From assembly GCA_031409955.1 (NCBI GenBank), contig JANNYF010000088.1, positions 1 through 64,000 on the forward strand: DNA of 64,000 bases. Reading direction: 5' to 3'. This document shows positions 18,400-27,717 of this stretch, piece by piece. Source of the stretch: JAFDVL01 sp031409955 (GTDB taxonomy: Bacteria > Acidobacteriota > Blastocatellia > RBC074). Numbering within the stretch: position 1 is the stretch's first letter; the number at the start of each line of letters is the position of its first letter. The notes beneath the pieces are model-generated. The model was not told the origin of the DNA. It saw only the letters and a program-made list of their open reading frames with translations, and searched no databases. The position numbers and the translations under genes were made by a program.

Positions 18400-20913
18400 A
18401 TGGAGAAAAAAGCCACGCCGACTTTTCAAAGCCAGGTCTTTCAATGGGCAGTTATTGCCTGTGGGGGCGCAGTCTGGCTGTGGTGTTTGGCGCGCTTGCT
18501 GATCCAATCTTCTTCTTCGATGCTGTCTGAAATGGCGTTCTTTACCCTCAGTGTAGTCGTCGTCAGCTTCAAGCCCGTGCATATCACCACGCCGGGAATT
18601 TCGCTGAGCCATAAACGCCAGCTTTCGTTCTCGCTTTCTGATGCGTTGACGTTTCTGATGTTGGTTTTGTACGGGCCAGCCGCCGCCGTCGTGGCCAGCG
18701 GATTGGATGGATTGATCGCTTCCATTCGTACCATTCGGAAATGGCAAAGTAACGTTTTCACGCTGGCGATGATCGCGGCCTCAATGTTCGGGGCTTCGTT
18801 TGGTTTTGAACTAGCCATGCGATACCAGGAGTTGGATCCCTACGCAGGACTCAACCAGCGGGCCTGGAAACTGGCGCTCCCGCTGTTTACCACGGCGGTC
18901 GTGTACTGCCTGATCAATAGCTGGACAGCCGCGATTCTCATTGCGCTCCGCTACCGTCGCCGCATTTGGCAACAGTGGACGGACAATCACCTGTGGATCA
19001 ACATTCTGTATTTCCCTTTGGTGGTCGTCGCGCTGGCTCTTTATTATTGCCTGCAACAGTTTGGTTGGGTCTCTGTTCTCAGTGGTGTCCCGGCATTGTT
19101 GCTGATTTACTTTTCTTACGAACAATACAATAAGAAGGTCGAAGAGAAAATTCGCAAGATTGAGGAAATGAATGCACTCAATCTGGCTGCCGTTCGGTCG
19201 CTGGCCTTGGCGATTGATGTCCGCAGCGGTGCGAGCACTGGGCACGCCGAGCGCGTAAAAATTTATGTCCGAAGACTAGCACGGCTCTACAATCTCTCGG
19301 AATTAGAGACGCAGGCGCTGGAAGCAGGAGCCATGTTGCGTGATGTCGGCATGCTGGCAGTCCCGGATCACATCCTCACAAAACCGGGAGAGTTGACGCC
19401 TGCCGAACTTGAGAAGATGAAAATGCACACGGTCGTCGGAGCGGAAATCCTTGATCAGGTCAAGTTCCCCTACCCCGTCACCCCGATTGTGCGACACCAT
19501 CACGAACGATGGGACGGGGACGGCTATCCTGATGGCCTGCGTGGCGACGGGATTCCACTCACCGCACGCATTCTGGCGGTGGCCGATTGCTTTGATGCGG
19601 CCCGCGAAAACCGACCTCACCGCAAGGCGATGACCTTGGAAGAAGCGGTCGCGTGGTTGCGGGAAGAAGCCGGCGCACAGTTCGATCCGCAGATCATTGA
19701 AAGATTCATCGCCCATTTGCCGGAATTCGAAGCCGAAATCGCAGTTTGGGTGCAGAGCCGACAGGGTGCGGAGCAGCCTGGTTCAATTAGGGCGGCCTCC
19801 GCTGAAATGCCGGAACCACAGCATGAGACAGGCACACAAGCCGGTTATGCGAATTCATTGGAGCAAATATCGGGTGCGCATCGGGAAGTGGTGATGCTCT
19901 ACGAATTGGCGCAATCAGTGGGGCGCAGTCTTTCCCTGCAAGACACGCTGGCAGTGTTGTTGGCCCGGATCGGCGAACTGGTGCCGGCCACGACCAGCGC
20001 GGTGTTTCTCAAGGAAAAAGAAGGTGATGATCTCAAAGTCGCATTGGTTATGGGACAACATACCGAAGCCTTTGCCCGGCGCCGCATCAAGATAGGCAAA
20101 GGGAATGTCGGCTGGGTCATGCTAAACCGAGTCCCTATGCTGAATGAATCGCCACAGCCTGATCTGAAAGCACTGCAACTTCCATCCGAGGTCAGCTACC
20201 AGACTTCTCTGGTTATTCCTCTCATCAAGGGGACTGAAACGGTGGGGACGTTGGCGCTTTACGCAACCGATTTCGATAAATATTCCAGCGAACATATTCG
20301 CCTGGTCGAAGCCATTGCCCGATTGGCAGGTGATGCGATTGCCAACGCCTTGCAGCACGAAGAAACCGAAGCGACGGCCTACACTGACCGCTTGACCGGC
20401 TTACCCAATTTGCGGGCAATCCTGCGCGCCTTTGATGTCGAAAGTGAACGTGCCAAGCGGATGAATCAACCGTTTACGTTCCTGATGATGGACCTGGACG
20501 GCTTCAAAAAAATCAACGATACGCTGGGGCATCACACGGGCGATCTCTTCCTGATCGAAGTTTCCAAACAGATCAAATCGCACATGCGTGGCTCAGACTT
20601 TTTCGGACGTTATGCGGGTGATGAGTTTATCGCCATCTTGCCGAACACGCGCCAGGACGAAACCCATGAGATGGTCGAACGCATCAAACGTGCCATTGAT
20701 AACCATACCGTGACAACTGAAACCGGCAAGATCGCGCGCGGCGGTGTGAGTATTGGGGTGGCGGAATGCACGGGAAACGAAACCATGCTGGAAGAGCTGA
20801 TGACCAAAGCTGATGCCGCAATGTATGCTGATAAAGCGGAACGAAAACACCGCCAAACCATGATTCAAAATAACGACCAGATCATTCCCTTCCCTCTGCG
20901 TAAACCAGCCTAG
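18400..20913 (+). CDS. Membrane HD-GYP (degenerate) - GAF - GGDEF signalling protein
   Basis: About 837 residues from the ATG at 18400. Five to six N-terminal helices (about 15-215) precede an HD-GYP region (about 267-450), a GAF domain (about 490-660) and a GGDEF domain (about 660-828). The cyclase signature is AGDEF, usually active, with the upstream MMDLDGFKKINDTLGH motif. In the HD-GYP region the HHERWDGDGYP part is present, but the central HD metal site reads RDVGM instead of HDiGK, so phosphodiesterase activity is doubtful. The protein probably makes cyclic di-GMP under control of its sensor parts. It ends 4 bp from the converging deacetylase gene. Confidence 0.9.
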   Translation: MEKKATPTFQSQVFQWAVIACGGAVWLWCLARLLIQSSSSMLSEMAFFTLSVVVVSFKPVHITTPGISLSHKRQLSFSLSDALTFLMLVLYGPAAAVVASGLDGLIASIRTIRKWQSNVFTLAMIAASMFGASFGFELAMRYQELDPYAGLNQRAWKLALPLFTTAVVYCLINSWTAAILIALRYRRRIWQQWTDNHLWINILYFPLVVVALALYYCLQQFGWVSVLSGVPALLLIYFSYEQYNKKVEEKIRKIEEMNALNLAAVRSLALAIDVRSGASTGHAERVKIYVRRLARLYNLSELETQALEAGAMLRDVGMLAVPDHILTKPGELTPAELEKMKMHTVVGAEILDQVKFPYPVTPIVRHHHERWDGDGYPDGLRGDGIPLTARILAVADCFDAARENRPHRKAMTLEEAVAWLREEAGAQFDPQIIERFIAHLPEFEAEIAVWVQSRQGAEQPGSIRAASAEMPEPQHETGTQAGYANSLEQISGAHREVVMLYELAQSVGRSLSLQDTLAVLLARIGELVPATTSAVFLKEKEGDDLKVALVMGQHTEAFARRRIKIGKGNVGWVMLNRVPMLNESPQPDLKALQLPSEVSYQTSLVIPLIKGTETVGTLALYATDFDKYSSEHIRLVEAIARLAGDAIANALQHEETEATAYTDRLTGLPNLRAILRAFDVESERAKRMNQPFTFLMMDLDGFKKINDTLGHHTGDLFLIEVSKQIKSHMRGSDFFGRYAGDEFIAILPNTRQDETHEMVERIKRAIDNHTVTTETGKIARGGVSIGVAECTGNETMLEELMTKADAAMYADKAERKHRQTMIQNNDQIIPFPLRKPA

Positions 20914-20917
20914 CGCG

Positions 20918-21814
20918 CTAAGCCCATCGCAACGCCGTTCGCACCGTATTGCAATGCCCTTCGACCGTGTCGAGGATGTCTTTGCCATACCCGCCACCCA
21001 TTGTCGTCACCACCGGGATTCCAACCTTGCGACATTCGCCAATGACGAACTCATCGCGCTTGCGTAAGCCTTCATGCGTAAGTTTGAGTTTGCCCAAGCG
21101 GTCGCGTTCGTGCGGATCAACCCCCGCTTGATAGAAAACAAAGTCCGGCTGAAATTCGTGCAGAATCGCAGGCACGTGTTGCGTCAACAATTGCAAATAC
21201 GCTTCATCGCCAATGCCATCGGGCAAATTCACATCCACCGTGCTTCGTTCTTTGCGCAGGGGAAAGTTCTTTTCGCCGTGCATCGAAAATGTGAACACAT
21301 CTGCGTCACCATTGAAAATCGCAGCCGTACCGTTGCCCTGATGCACGTCACAATCAATGATCGCCACACGACGCGCCAAACCATCCCGCTGCAACACACG
21401 CGTCGCAATCGCCATGTCGTTCAGCACGCAATAGCCTTCGCCGTGAGCGGGAAACGCGTGATGCGTGCCGCCTGCTAGATTCGAGGCAACACCATCGCGC
21501 AGCGCGTGCCTCGCCGCCGTTAACGTCCCCTGTACAGAAGCCTGCGAACGTTGCACCAACGCGCTTGACCAGGGAAACCCGATGCGGCGAATCTCCGCCG
21601 CCGTAAGCGCACCGTTCTTGCACCGCAGCCAGTAATCGCGGTCGTGAACAAGCAAAATGTCTTCGTCGTCGGCAAGCGCCGGTTCTATCAAGTGCCAATG
21701 CGTGATGCTGCCTTCCTCAAGCAGCCGATTACGCACCAGCCGATATTTTTGCATGGGAAACGGATGCGTCGGAATGAGCGGAACCAGGTAGCGGTCGGAG
21801 TAGCAAACTTTCAT
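20918..21814 (-). CDS. Histone deacetylase family (acetoin utilization-like) protein
   Basis: 298 residues from the ATG at 21812-21814, chosen because MKVCYSDRYLVPL aligns with the family N-terminus. The zinc hydrolase motifs are complete: HH (118-119) with HGEGYCVLND, DCDVHQGNG (Asp154, Asp156, His158), YQAGVDPH and MGGGY. Such proteins remove acetyl groups from lysines or polyamines; the acetylated substrate is not known. Upstream of the start there is only a weak ribosome site. It converges with the GGDEF gene. Confidence 0.92.
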   Translation of the reverse strand: MKVCYSDRYLVPLIPTHPFPMQKYRLVRNRLLEEGSITHWHLIEPALADDEDILLVHDRDYWLRCKNGALTAAEIRRIGFPWSSALVQRSQASVQGTLTAARHALRDGVASNLAGGTHHAFPAHGEGYCVLNDMAIATRVLQRDGLARRVAIIDCDVHQGNGTAAIFNGDADVFTFSMHGEKNFPLRKERSTVDVNLPDGIGDEAYLQLLTQHVPAILHEFQPDFVFYQAGVDPHERDRLGKLKLTHEGLRKRDEFVIGECRKVGIPVVTTMGGGYGKDILDTVEGHCNTVRTALRWA

Positions 21815-21851
21815 CTGGCTTTCATCAGGACTTGATCGCGCGGTCGTAAAA

Positions 21852-21889
21852 TCAAAAAGGCTGGAAGGCACGAAGCAGCTTCCAGCCTT
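21852..21889 (-). terminator. Rho-independent terminator after the exported unknown gene
   Basis: AAGGCTGGAAG (21857-21867) pairs perfectly with CTTCCAGCCTT (21879-21889); read on the minus strand the stem is followed by a T-rich tract. It lies 20 nt beyond the stop of the gene at 21910. Confidence 0.85.
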
Positions 21890-21909
21890 ATCAACGAACA
21901 TCTGCAAAA

Positions 21910-23100
21910 CTATTTGTCGCTCTTCGCCGGAGTCGCTTTTGGGTCTGACTTCAGGAACGTTTCGTAGAGTTCACGCGGAACAGTGATTGCCAATGAAACG
22001 TCATTGGTTTGTGGGCTGATGCGAATTTGATCCAGCAATTTATTCAGCATGAGCATCATCGGGTCTTGATTGCCACCCAACATCATTTTCCCCAATCCCA
22101 GTAAGGCCGCGAGCGATTCGTGCAGCTTCGTTGCGTCCTCCGCTGAACCGGTGCGCAGCTTAGCATCCAAAGACAAACTCATATCTTCGGACACATCCAA
22201 CGTCCCCAGCACCATCTTGGTTACGGCCAGATTTTTGAGAAACTCTTCGCTCTGGGCTGCTTGCCGCGCGCTGTCGGGAATATTTACGGCGAAGCGCAGC
22301 AGCCCCGTAGATTTTGTTTCCTGCAACGCGGCGCTCAACTCGTTGCCAATATTGCTGGTCGGATTGGAACCTTCTGTCAGCGCGTCAATCACGACTTTGA
22401 CTTCCGCTTCATCCCCAATCGCCGCGCGTTCGCTATCAAGTTGCACAAAAGCGGTATTGCCTTTCAGCAAGCTCGCACCCATATTGCTGGCCACATCAGT
22501 GACATTACTCAACGCGTTGTTGCTGGATGCAGGCGACGTTGCTTTGGCACTGGCAGGACGCGCTTTGCCTGTTTTGGATTGAGACTTGGAGACCGTCCGC
22601 GTTTTCCCTTTGGGTGCATTTTTGGCCGCGCCTTTGACCGGCGGCTTCGGCTCTGGTTTTGATTTTTCGAGGTAGAGGATTTTGCCTTTGTAGTTAATCG
22701 CCGTGCTCTCTTTATTTTCTTTCGCCATCATTTCCGGCGTGAGGGTAAGCCCCTCCACGATCATCGCGCCGGTCGTCTTTGCACCGAAGAGCGTCAATCC
22801 TATCGTCAGCGATTTGACTTTATACAGATCAACGCCGTTTTTGGCGGCATCGCTGACGACTTCATTGATTTCCTTTTCAAACTTTGCCACCTGATCCGGC
22901 CAGGCTTGTTTTGCTTTCGGCAACAAATCATTGACCAACCGACTGACATCCAGCACTGCCACCACATCTGATTTTGGCAACAGTGAAACCGAACTTTCGG
23001 CAATGGTAGATGGAGTATTAACCGCATCCGCGTTCGAACTGACGAGGGCTGAACTGAGCACGAGCGAAAGCGCGAGTATCCAGCGAGAAAGTGTTTTCAT
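21910..23100 (-). CDS. Exported protein of unknown function
   Basis: 396 residues from the ATG at 23098-23100, which has AGAGGAG 6 nt upstream. A signal peptide (WILALSLVLSSALVSSNADA) is followed by two similar-looking alpha/beta halves (DVVAVLDVSRLVNDLLPKAK; LLRFAVNIPDS) split by a Lys/Pro/Ser-rich linker (about 155-205). I do not recognise a family. It has its own terminator. The 100 bp to the next gene hold nothing I can identify. Confidence 0.8.
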   Translation of the reverse strand: MKTLSRWILALSLVLSSALVSSNADAVNTPSTIAESSVSLLPKSDVVAVLDVSRLVNDLLPKAKQAWPDQVAKFEKEINEVVSDAAKNGVDLYKVKSLTIGLTLFGAKTTGAMIVEGLTLTPEMMAKENKESTAINYKGKILYLEKSKPEPKPPVKGAAKNAPKGKTRTVSKSQSKTGKARPASAKATSPASSNNALSNVTDVASNMGASLLKGNTAFVQLDSERAAIGDEAEVKVVIDALTEGSNPTSNIGNELSAALQETKSTGLLRFAVNIPDSARQAAQSEEFLKNLAVTKMVLGTLDVSEDMSLSLDAKLRTGSAEDATKLHESLAALLGLGKMMLGGNQDPMMLMLNKLLDQIRISPQTNDVSLAITVPRELYETFLKSDPKATPAKSDK

Positions 23101-23200
23101 GTGATTCTCCTCTAAGGTGCGCCTGCATCTGGCAGGCAGTGTTGGCGAGGGGCGTAGACAAGTACACAGGATGGGCTGCAAGATGCGCGCCGCACCCGTT

Positions 23201-23590
23201 TCAAGCTTGGATCGGGACGGGGCGACGGTTTTCATCCACGGCGACATACACGACATCGGCCTCCATCACGCGGACACGTTCGCCGCTGCCTTCACGCCGG
23301 ATGGCTTCGACCACAATATCAACCGTCACCGAGGTACGACCGAGCCGTTGCGTGCGGGTGTAAAAGCTGACCAGATCACCGACAAACACAGGCGCGATGA
23401 AATCTACACCGTGCATCGCCACCGTCACAAACAGCTTGTTGTTACAATGCTTGCGCGCTTCGACGGCTCCAGCCAAATCCAGGTAGCTCAAAATCACACC
23501 GCCGAAAATTGTGCCGGCATAATTCGTGTCTTTCGGCATCATCGTGACGCGAATCGCCGGATCGCCGAGTTGTGATGATTCGTTTTCCAT
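23201..23590 (-). CDS. Hotdog-fold acyl-CoA thioesterase
   Basis: 129 residues. The start MENESSQLGDPAIRV and the motif GTIFGGVILSYLDLAGAVEA place it in the YciA/cytosolic acyl-CoA hydrolase group of hotdog thioesterases, which release CoA from acyl-CoA. The catalytic Asp lies in the LDLAG segment. The family length (about 130) fits. Substrate chain length cannot be read from sequence. The start at 23590 avoids an overlap with the VWA gene that an upstream start would give. Confidence 0.9.
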   Translation of the reverse strand: MENESSQLGDPAIRVTMMPKDTNYAGTIFGGVILSYLDLAGAVEARKHCNNKLFVTVAMHGVDFIAPVFVGDLVSFYTRTQRLGRTSVTVDIVVEAIRREGSGERVRVMEADVVYVAVDENRRPVPIQA

Positions 23591-23630
23591 ATTGACTACG
23601 GGCTGAAGGCGAAGGCTAAGCCCGTAATTC

Positions 23631-24620
23631 TCAGTAGCGGTGCGGTGGGTGAAAACCTTTGAGACGAAGGGCAACACTCGAATCCGTGGACGTTAACAAC
23701 AAGTGTCGTTTGATGATGGGATTGATGCCTTCGGGATAGTACGTCAGTTGATAGCGTTCGTTGCGCTGCTCATCGCAAATCTCTTTGACCACTTCTTTGA
23801 TGTCGCTCTCAATCGCATAAATTTTCCCGCCGGTTCCGCTGGTCAACTGTTCCAAACAATCCACTGGTTTCGGTGTATCTCGGCGGAGCGCACCCCGCGT
23901 CCGATCTTTGGCCTGAATCGCATAGACCGTGATGTTTTCGTCCTGCAACGTGCTGAGGATGCGATCAAATTTGACTTTGCTGTCGCGGTCGAGTCCATCG
24001 CTCACAAGTACAATCACGCGTTTAGCGTAGCCAACCTGCGGGCGCAGCACATCTTCCATCACGACGTCTAACGCATCGAACAAATGTGGCGTGTCCGTCT
24101 TGCGCAGTAAGGACAGCGTGTTTTGCAACTCTTCCGGCTTGTCCGTGAAATCGGTAATGATTTCCGGCTTGAGATCGTAGCCCACCACCATCACCTTGTC
24201 GCCTTCATAAATTTCAGGCGCAAAGGCGGCAGGCACAGAAGCGAGTTTTTTGACATCCGTTTGCAGGGTGGCTGAATTGTCGAGCAGCACCACAATGCGC
24301 GCCGGACTCGGATCAGGCGCAAGCGCTTCGATCTTCTGAAAGATGCCGTTGTCGTACAGTTCGATTTTGTCCCGCGTCAGCACCTTTTCGGTTTCCTCGT
24401 GCTTCGGGGTTCCCAGCAACGGACGCGGTTTGGTGGTGTCTTCGCTGAAGCGAGCAAAGAGCGGCAGAATAGTGGTGCGGCGTGCGGAAGAAGTGCTGCG
24501 CCCGGCTTGCGCCCAGGCGCCCAACGCCAGGACAAACAAAGCCCCCGCTGCAGACGCTGCACACAGACAAAGCCAGGCCGTATTTGTTTTGCATTGATCG
24601 GTGCGCAACAGTGACTTCAT
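23631..24620 (-). CDS. Exported VWA-domain protein (VWFA-related acidobacterial type)
   Basis: 329 residues from the ATG at 24618-24620 (AAAGGA 8 nt upstream). A signal peptide or membrane anchor (LCLCAASAAGALFVLALGAW) is followed by a von Willebrand A domain with the metal site DNSAT (Asp114), LFDALDVV and VSDGLDRDS. This matches the acidobacterial VWFA-related family, secreted proteins of unknown partners that may bind other proteins through a metal ion. Confidence 0.88.
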   Translation of the reverse strand: MKSLLRTDQCKTNTAWLCLCAASAAGALFVLALGAWAQAGRSTSSARRTTILPLFARFSEDTTKPRPLLGTPKHEETEKVLTRDKIELYDNGIFQKIEALAPDPSPARIVVLLDNSATLQTDVKKLASVPAAFAPEIYEGDKVMVVGYDLKPEIITDFTDKPEELQNTLSLLRKTDTPHLFDALDVVMEDVLRPQVGYAKRVIVLVSDGLDRDSKVKFDRILSTLQDENITVYAIQAKDRTRGALRRDTPKPVDCLEQLTSGTGGKIYAIESDIKEVVKEICDEQRNERYQLTYYPEGINPIIKRHLLLTSTDSSVALRLKGFHPPHRY

Positions 24621-24683
24621 AACCGTGTCCTTTCGCAATTATTCGCAATACCCGCACGAATCCCGCGCGGTGGATCTCGGCAT

Positions 24684-25025
24684 TCAGGCAGCGGCGGGGC
24701 CAGTTTTCTTTTCCGACTTGGTTTCTTCGGTTTTCTTTTCTGGCTTGGTTTCCGTCGCCGAATCCGCTTTCTTCTCCGATTTCTCCGACCTCTCCGACTT
24801 CTCTGATTTCTCCGTCTTCTCCGACTTTTCCGGTTTGCCGCTTTTCTTCTGGCTGTAATCGGTCACATACCAGCCCGCGCCTTTGAGTTGGAAGCTGGTT
24901 TGCGAAAACAGCTTTTCCAGTTTGCCTCGGCATTGCGGGCAACGCGCGAGCGGCTTATCACTTATCTTTTGCATTACTTCCAGTTGATGTCCGCATTTGG
25001 TGCAGGCATACTCGTAAATTGGCAT
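24684..25025 (-). CDS. FmdB family zinc ribbon protein with Ser-Glu-Lys repeats
   Basis: 113 residues. The first 45 are the FmdB zinc ribbon: MPIYEYACTKCG with Cys8/Cys11 and Cys29/Cys32. FmdB-like proteins are putative regulators or metal-site proteins without a settled function. The tail (about 60-113) is a low-complexity Lys/Ser/Glu repeat; its DNA (about 24771-24838) has a 9-bp period, so its length may vary between strains. It has a strong GGAGG ribosome site. Confidence 0.85.
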   Translation of the reverse strand: MPIYEYACTKCGHQLEVMQKISDKPLARCPQCRGKLEKLFSQTSFQLKGAGWYVTDYSQKKSGKPEKSEKTEKSEKSERSEKSEKKADSATETKPEKKTEETKSEKKTGPAAA

Positions 25026-25138
25026 GTAATGTAAACCTCCAAAGAACTAAAATTTCGGTCGTCCAGAGGGAATTTAGCACAACCAATGGGTGGATTCCAT
25101 GAAGACTTTCAATTTGGCGAAATGACCAACTGGCAAGC

Positions 25139-26329
25139 ATGAAGAAAATCCTGGTTTATTCGCACGACACGTATGGCCTGGGCAATCTGCGCCGCATGCT
25201 TTCGATTTGCCAATCGTTGAGCCGCACGATCCCCGACCTTTCCATTCTGCTGCTTTCCGGCTCGCCCATGGTGCAGAGCTTTCGGCTGGCAGACGGCTTG
25301 GATTACATCAAACTGCCGTGCCTGACGCGCACCGAACGCGAAGGCTATGCGGTGAAATCCTTGCGGCTCGGCATTGCGGAAGGCATCAAGCTGCGTTCGG
25401 ATTTGATTCTCTCTGCCGCCGCGAATTTTCAGCCTGATTTGTTTCTGGTGGACAAAAAACCGTTCGGTATCAAAAACGAATTGAAAGCGCCGCTGGAATA
25501 TCTGAAAGAAACTTCCCCACAACTAAAAGTCGTACTGATTCTGCGCGACATCCTGGACGCGCCGGAAGCTACGGTGAACGTTTGGAAAGCGCACGATTAC
25601 TACGAAGTGATTGATTCGTTTTATGAGTTGGTGCTGGTGTTGGGACAGGCGGAGATTTTTGATCCGCGCAGTAAATACGAATTCCCGGACTCGGTTGCAA
25701 GCAAGGTGAGTTTCTGCGGCTACACGCGCCGCGAGCCAGGGAGCAAAAGCCGGGCCGCCGTCCGTCAGGAACTGGGATTGACCGCGCAAGAGCAATTGGT
25801 TTTAGTCACGCTCGGCGGCGGCGAAGACGCGTATGAATTCATCGCCACCTATTTACGCGGCATCGCGCTATTGCCCGCGAACCACAACATTCACAGCCTG
25901 ATCGTCACCGGCCCCGAAATGAAAGAAGCCGAGCGGCAAGCCTTGTTTCAAGCTATCCAGCCAGGCGTCACAATGATCGAGTTTACGAATGACTTGATGA
26001 GTTATCTCGGCGCGGCGGACGCAGTCGTTTCGATGGGCGGCTACAACACCATCTGCGAAATTTTGTCGTTGCAGAAAAAAGCCATTGTCATTCCGCGCGT
26101 GCGCCCCGTGCAGGAACAATTGATTCGCGCCGAACGAATGAGCCAACTCGGCTTTTTTCAATACATTCATCCCGATGCCCTCACTGCTGAAAATTTGATG
26201 CAAGCGTTGCAGACGGAACTGAGGCGAGAACCATCCTCCTTTCCACCGATCAACCTGAACGCGCATCAAGTGATTGCCCAGTGGGTCTCGACCTTGCTCT
26301 TAGAATCAGGCACTTTACCCTCTCCCTGA
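25139..26329 (+). CDS. Glycosyltransferase, COG4671/MurG-like (first glycan operon gene)
   Basis: 396 residues, GT-B fold. The N-terminus (ILVYSHDTYGLGNLRRML) and C-terminal donor-binding part (TLGGGEDAYEF, AADAVVSMGGYNTICEIL, VIPRVRPVQEQLIRAERM) match predicted glycosyltransferases of COG4671, related to MurG. It transfers a nucleotide-sugar residue; acceptor unknown. It is the first gene of a cluster with two more transferases, a deacetylase, an ABC exporter and an epimerase. The stop codon (26327-26329) lies in a palindromic element, and the last residues (TLPSP) look like run-through into it. No strong ribosome site is visible before the ATG. Confidence 0.85.
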   Translation: MKKILVYSHDTYGLGNLRRMLSICQSLSRTIPDLSILLLSGSPMVQSFRLADGLDYIKLPCLTRTEREGYAVKSLRLGIAEGIKLRSDLILSAAANFQPDLFLVDKKPFGIKNELKAPLEYLKETSPQLKVVLILRDILDAPEATVNVWKAHDYYEVIDSFYELVLVLGQAEIFDPRSKYEFPDSVASKVSFCGYTRREPGSKSRAAVRQELGLTAQEQLVLVTLGGGEDAYEFIATYLRGIALLPANHNIHSLIVTGPEMKEAERQALFQAIQPGVTMIEFTNDLMSYLGAADAVVSMGGYNTICEILSLQKKAIVIPRVRPVQEQLIRAERMSQLGFFQYIHPDALTAENLMQALQTELRREPSSFPPINLNAHQVIAQWVSTLLLESGTLPSP

Positions 26330-26412
26330 TTCCTGATTTCTGACCCCTGATTCCTGCCCACCAAAACGGTTCTTGGTGGGCAGGAATCGGGAATCGGGAA
26401 TCAGGAATCAGG
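26325..26412. repeat. Inverted repeat, CCTGATTCCTGATT family, copy 1
   Basis: Arms of about 40 bp with five mismatches start CCTGATTCCTGATT and meet at CCCACCAA/TTGGTGGG around an 8-nt loop. The stop codon of the first glycosyltransferase gene is in the left arm. It lies between co-directional operon genes. A perfect relative is at 54367-54470. Confidence 0.9.
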
Positions 26413-26439
26413 CGAGACTATCAACCATAAAATAACTGC

Positions 26440-27717
26440 ATGCCCAAAATCACTGCTTCCGAATCCGAAATCGGATACATCCTGAAAGGCTTTGCCCGCA
26501 CCTCAGAAACGTTCATCACGAATGAAATTCACTTGCTGGAAAAGTTGGGACTGAAGCTTTCGATCTTCTCGCTCATCAAACTGGAAGGGCAAAAACGGCA
26601 CGCGGTCGTGGATGCGATTCAAGCGCCTGTGACCTACTTGCCCCCGCTTTCATCACTAACCGAAGAGAGCTTGCCGCAATGGCTCAAAAATAATCTCGCG
26701 CAGTTTTCTGCTACGCATTTGGCGTTATTCAAAACGCGCCCGCTCGCATATTTGAAGACGCTGCTGTTCGCCCTCAAGCTCAGCCTCAAACATCGGGAAA
26801 AGCAATTCATCAAAGAATTTCTGCAAGCCGGATTCATTGCGCAAAAAGCTTTGGCATCAGGTCGCATTCGCCACTTGCACGCGCATTTTGCGCATACATC
26901 TACGACCGTCACGATGTTTGCCAGCCAGCTTTCCGGCTTGCCGTTCAGCTTCACCGCGCACGCCAAAGACATCTATTTGTCCGAACTCAATCCCGGCGAT
27001 TTACTCAACCTCAAACTGCGACGCGCGAAGTTTATTGCGACCTGCACGAAAGCGAATGAGCAACATTTGCGCGCGGTTGAGCCACATAGCGCGCCGATTC
27101 ACACGATCTATCACGGCTTGGACACAGAGCAGTTTGCGCCGCTGGAAAAAGCGCCCTCATCCAAGCCTATCGTTTTATCCGTTGGGCGCTTCGTCGAAAA
27201 AAAAGGCTATCAATACTTGGTCGAAGCCTGTCGCCTCCTGAAAGAACAAGGGCTGGAATTTGAATGCCACATCGTGGGCGGCGGCGATGCAGAGCCAACT
27301 AAAACACTGATCCAGCAACTGCAACTCACCGACACCGTCATTATTCATTCGGCTGTCACGCAGGAAGAGCTGCGGCAAATTTACAAAAGCGCGATTGTCT
27401 TTACGCTGGCCTGTCAAATCATTGCAAGCGGCGACCGCGACGGCATCCCAAATGTGTTGGCCGAAGCAATGGCGATGGAGCTGCCTATCGTTTCAACCGA
27501 TATTTCCGGCATCCCAGAATTGGTTGACCAACGCATAGACGGATTGTTAGTGCCACAAAAAAACGCGGCAGCCTTGGCGGAAGCGATAGCTGAATTACTG
27601 AACGATGCCACGCTGCGACAACGATTGGGCAAAGCGGCGCGCGAAAAAATCTGTCGTATTTTTGATGCCGAAGTGACGGTCGTGGAATTGCACCAACTTC
27701 TGCAAAGCTGTCTATGA
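26440..27717 (+). CDS. Glycosyltransferase family 4 protein
   Basis: 425 residues, GT-B fold of the colanic-acid/WcaL-like group. The N-terminus (GYILKGFARTSETFITNEI) and the donor site (VLSVGRFVEKKGYQYLVEAC, then RDGIPNVLAEAMAMELPIVS) with the EX7E-type acidic pair are present. It adds a sugar from a nucleotide donor, presumably to the same glycan as its neighbours. The last bases overlap the next start by 4 bp (ATGA), indicating translational coupling. Confidence 0.92.
   Translation: MPKITASESEIGYILKGFARTSETFITNEIHLLEKLGLKLSIFSLIKLEGQKRHAVVDAIQAPVTYLPPLSSLTEESLPQWLKNNLAQFSATHLALFKTRPLAYLKTLLFALKLSLKHREKQFIKEFLQAGFIAQKALASGRIRHLHAHFAHTSTTVTMFASQLSGLPFSFTAHAKDIYLSELNPGDLLNLKLRRAKFIATCTKANEQHLRAVEPHSAPIHTIYHGLDTEQFAPLEKAPSSKPIVLSVGRFVEKKGYQYLVEACRLLKEQGLEFECHIVGGGDAEPTKTLIQQLQLTDTVIIHSAVTQEELRQIYKSAIVFTLACQIIASGDRDGIPNVLAEAMAMELPIVSTDISGIPELVDQRIDGLLVPQKNAAALAEAIAELLNDATLRQRLGKAAREKICRIFDAEVTVVELHQLLQSCL

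Noticed and set aside
20911..20920. Perfect palindrome TAGCGCGCTA made of two converging stop codons
   Set aside because: It is only 10 bp and fully explained by two TAG stops with a CGCG spacer.
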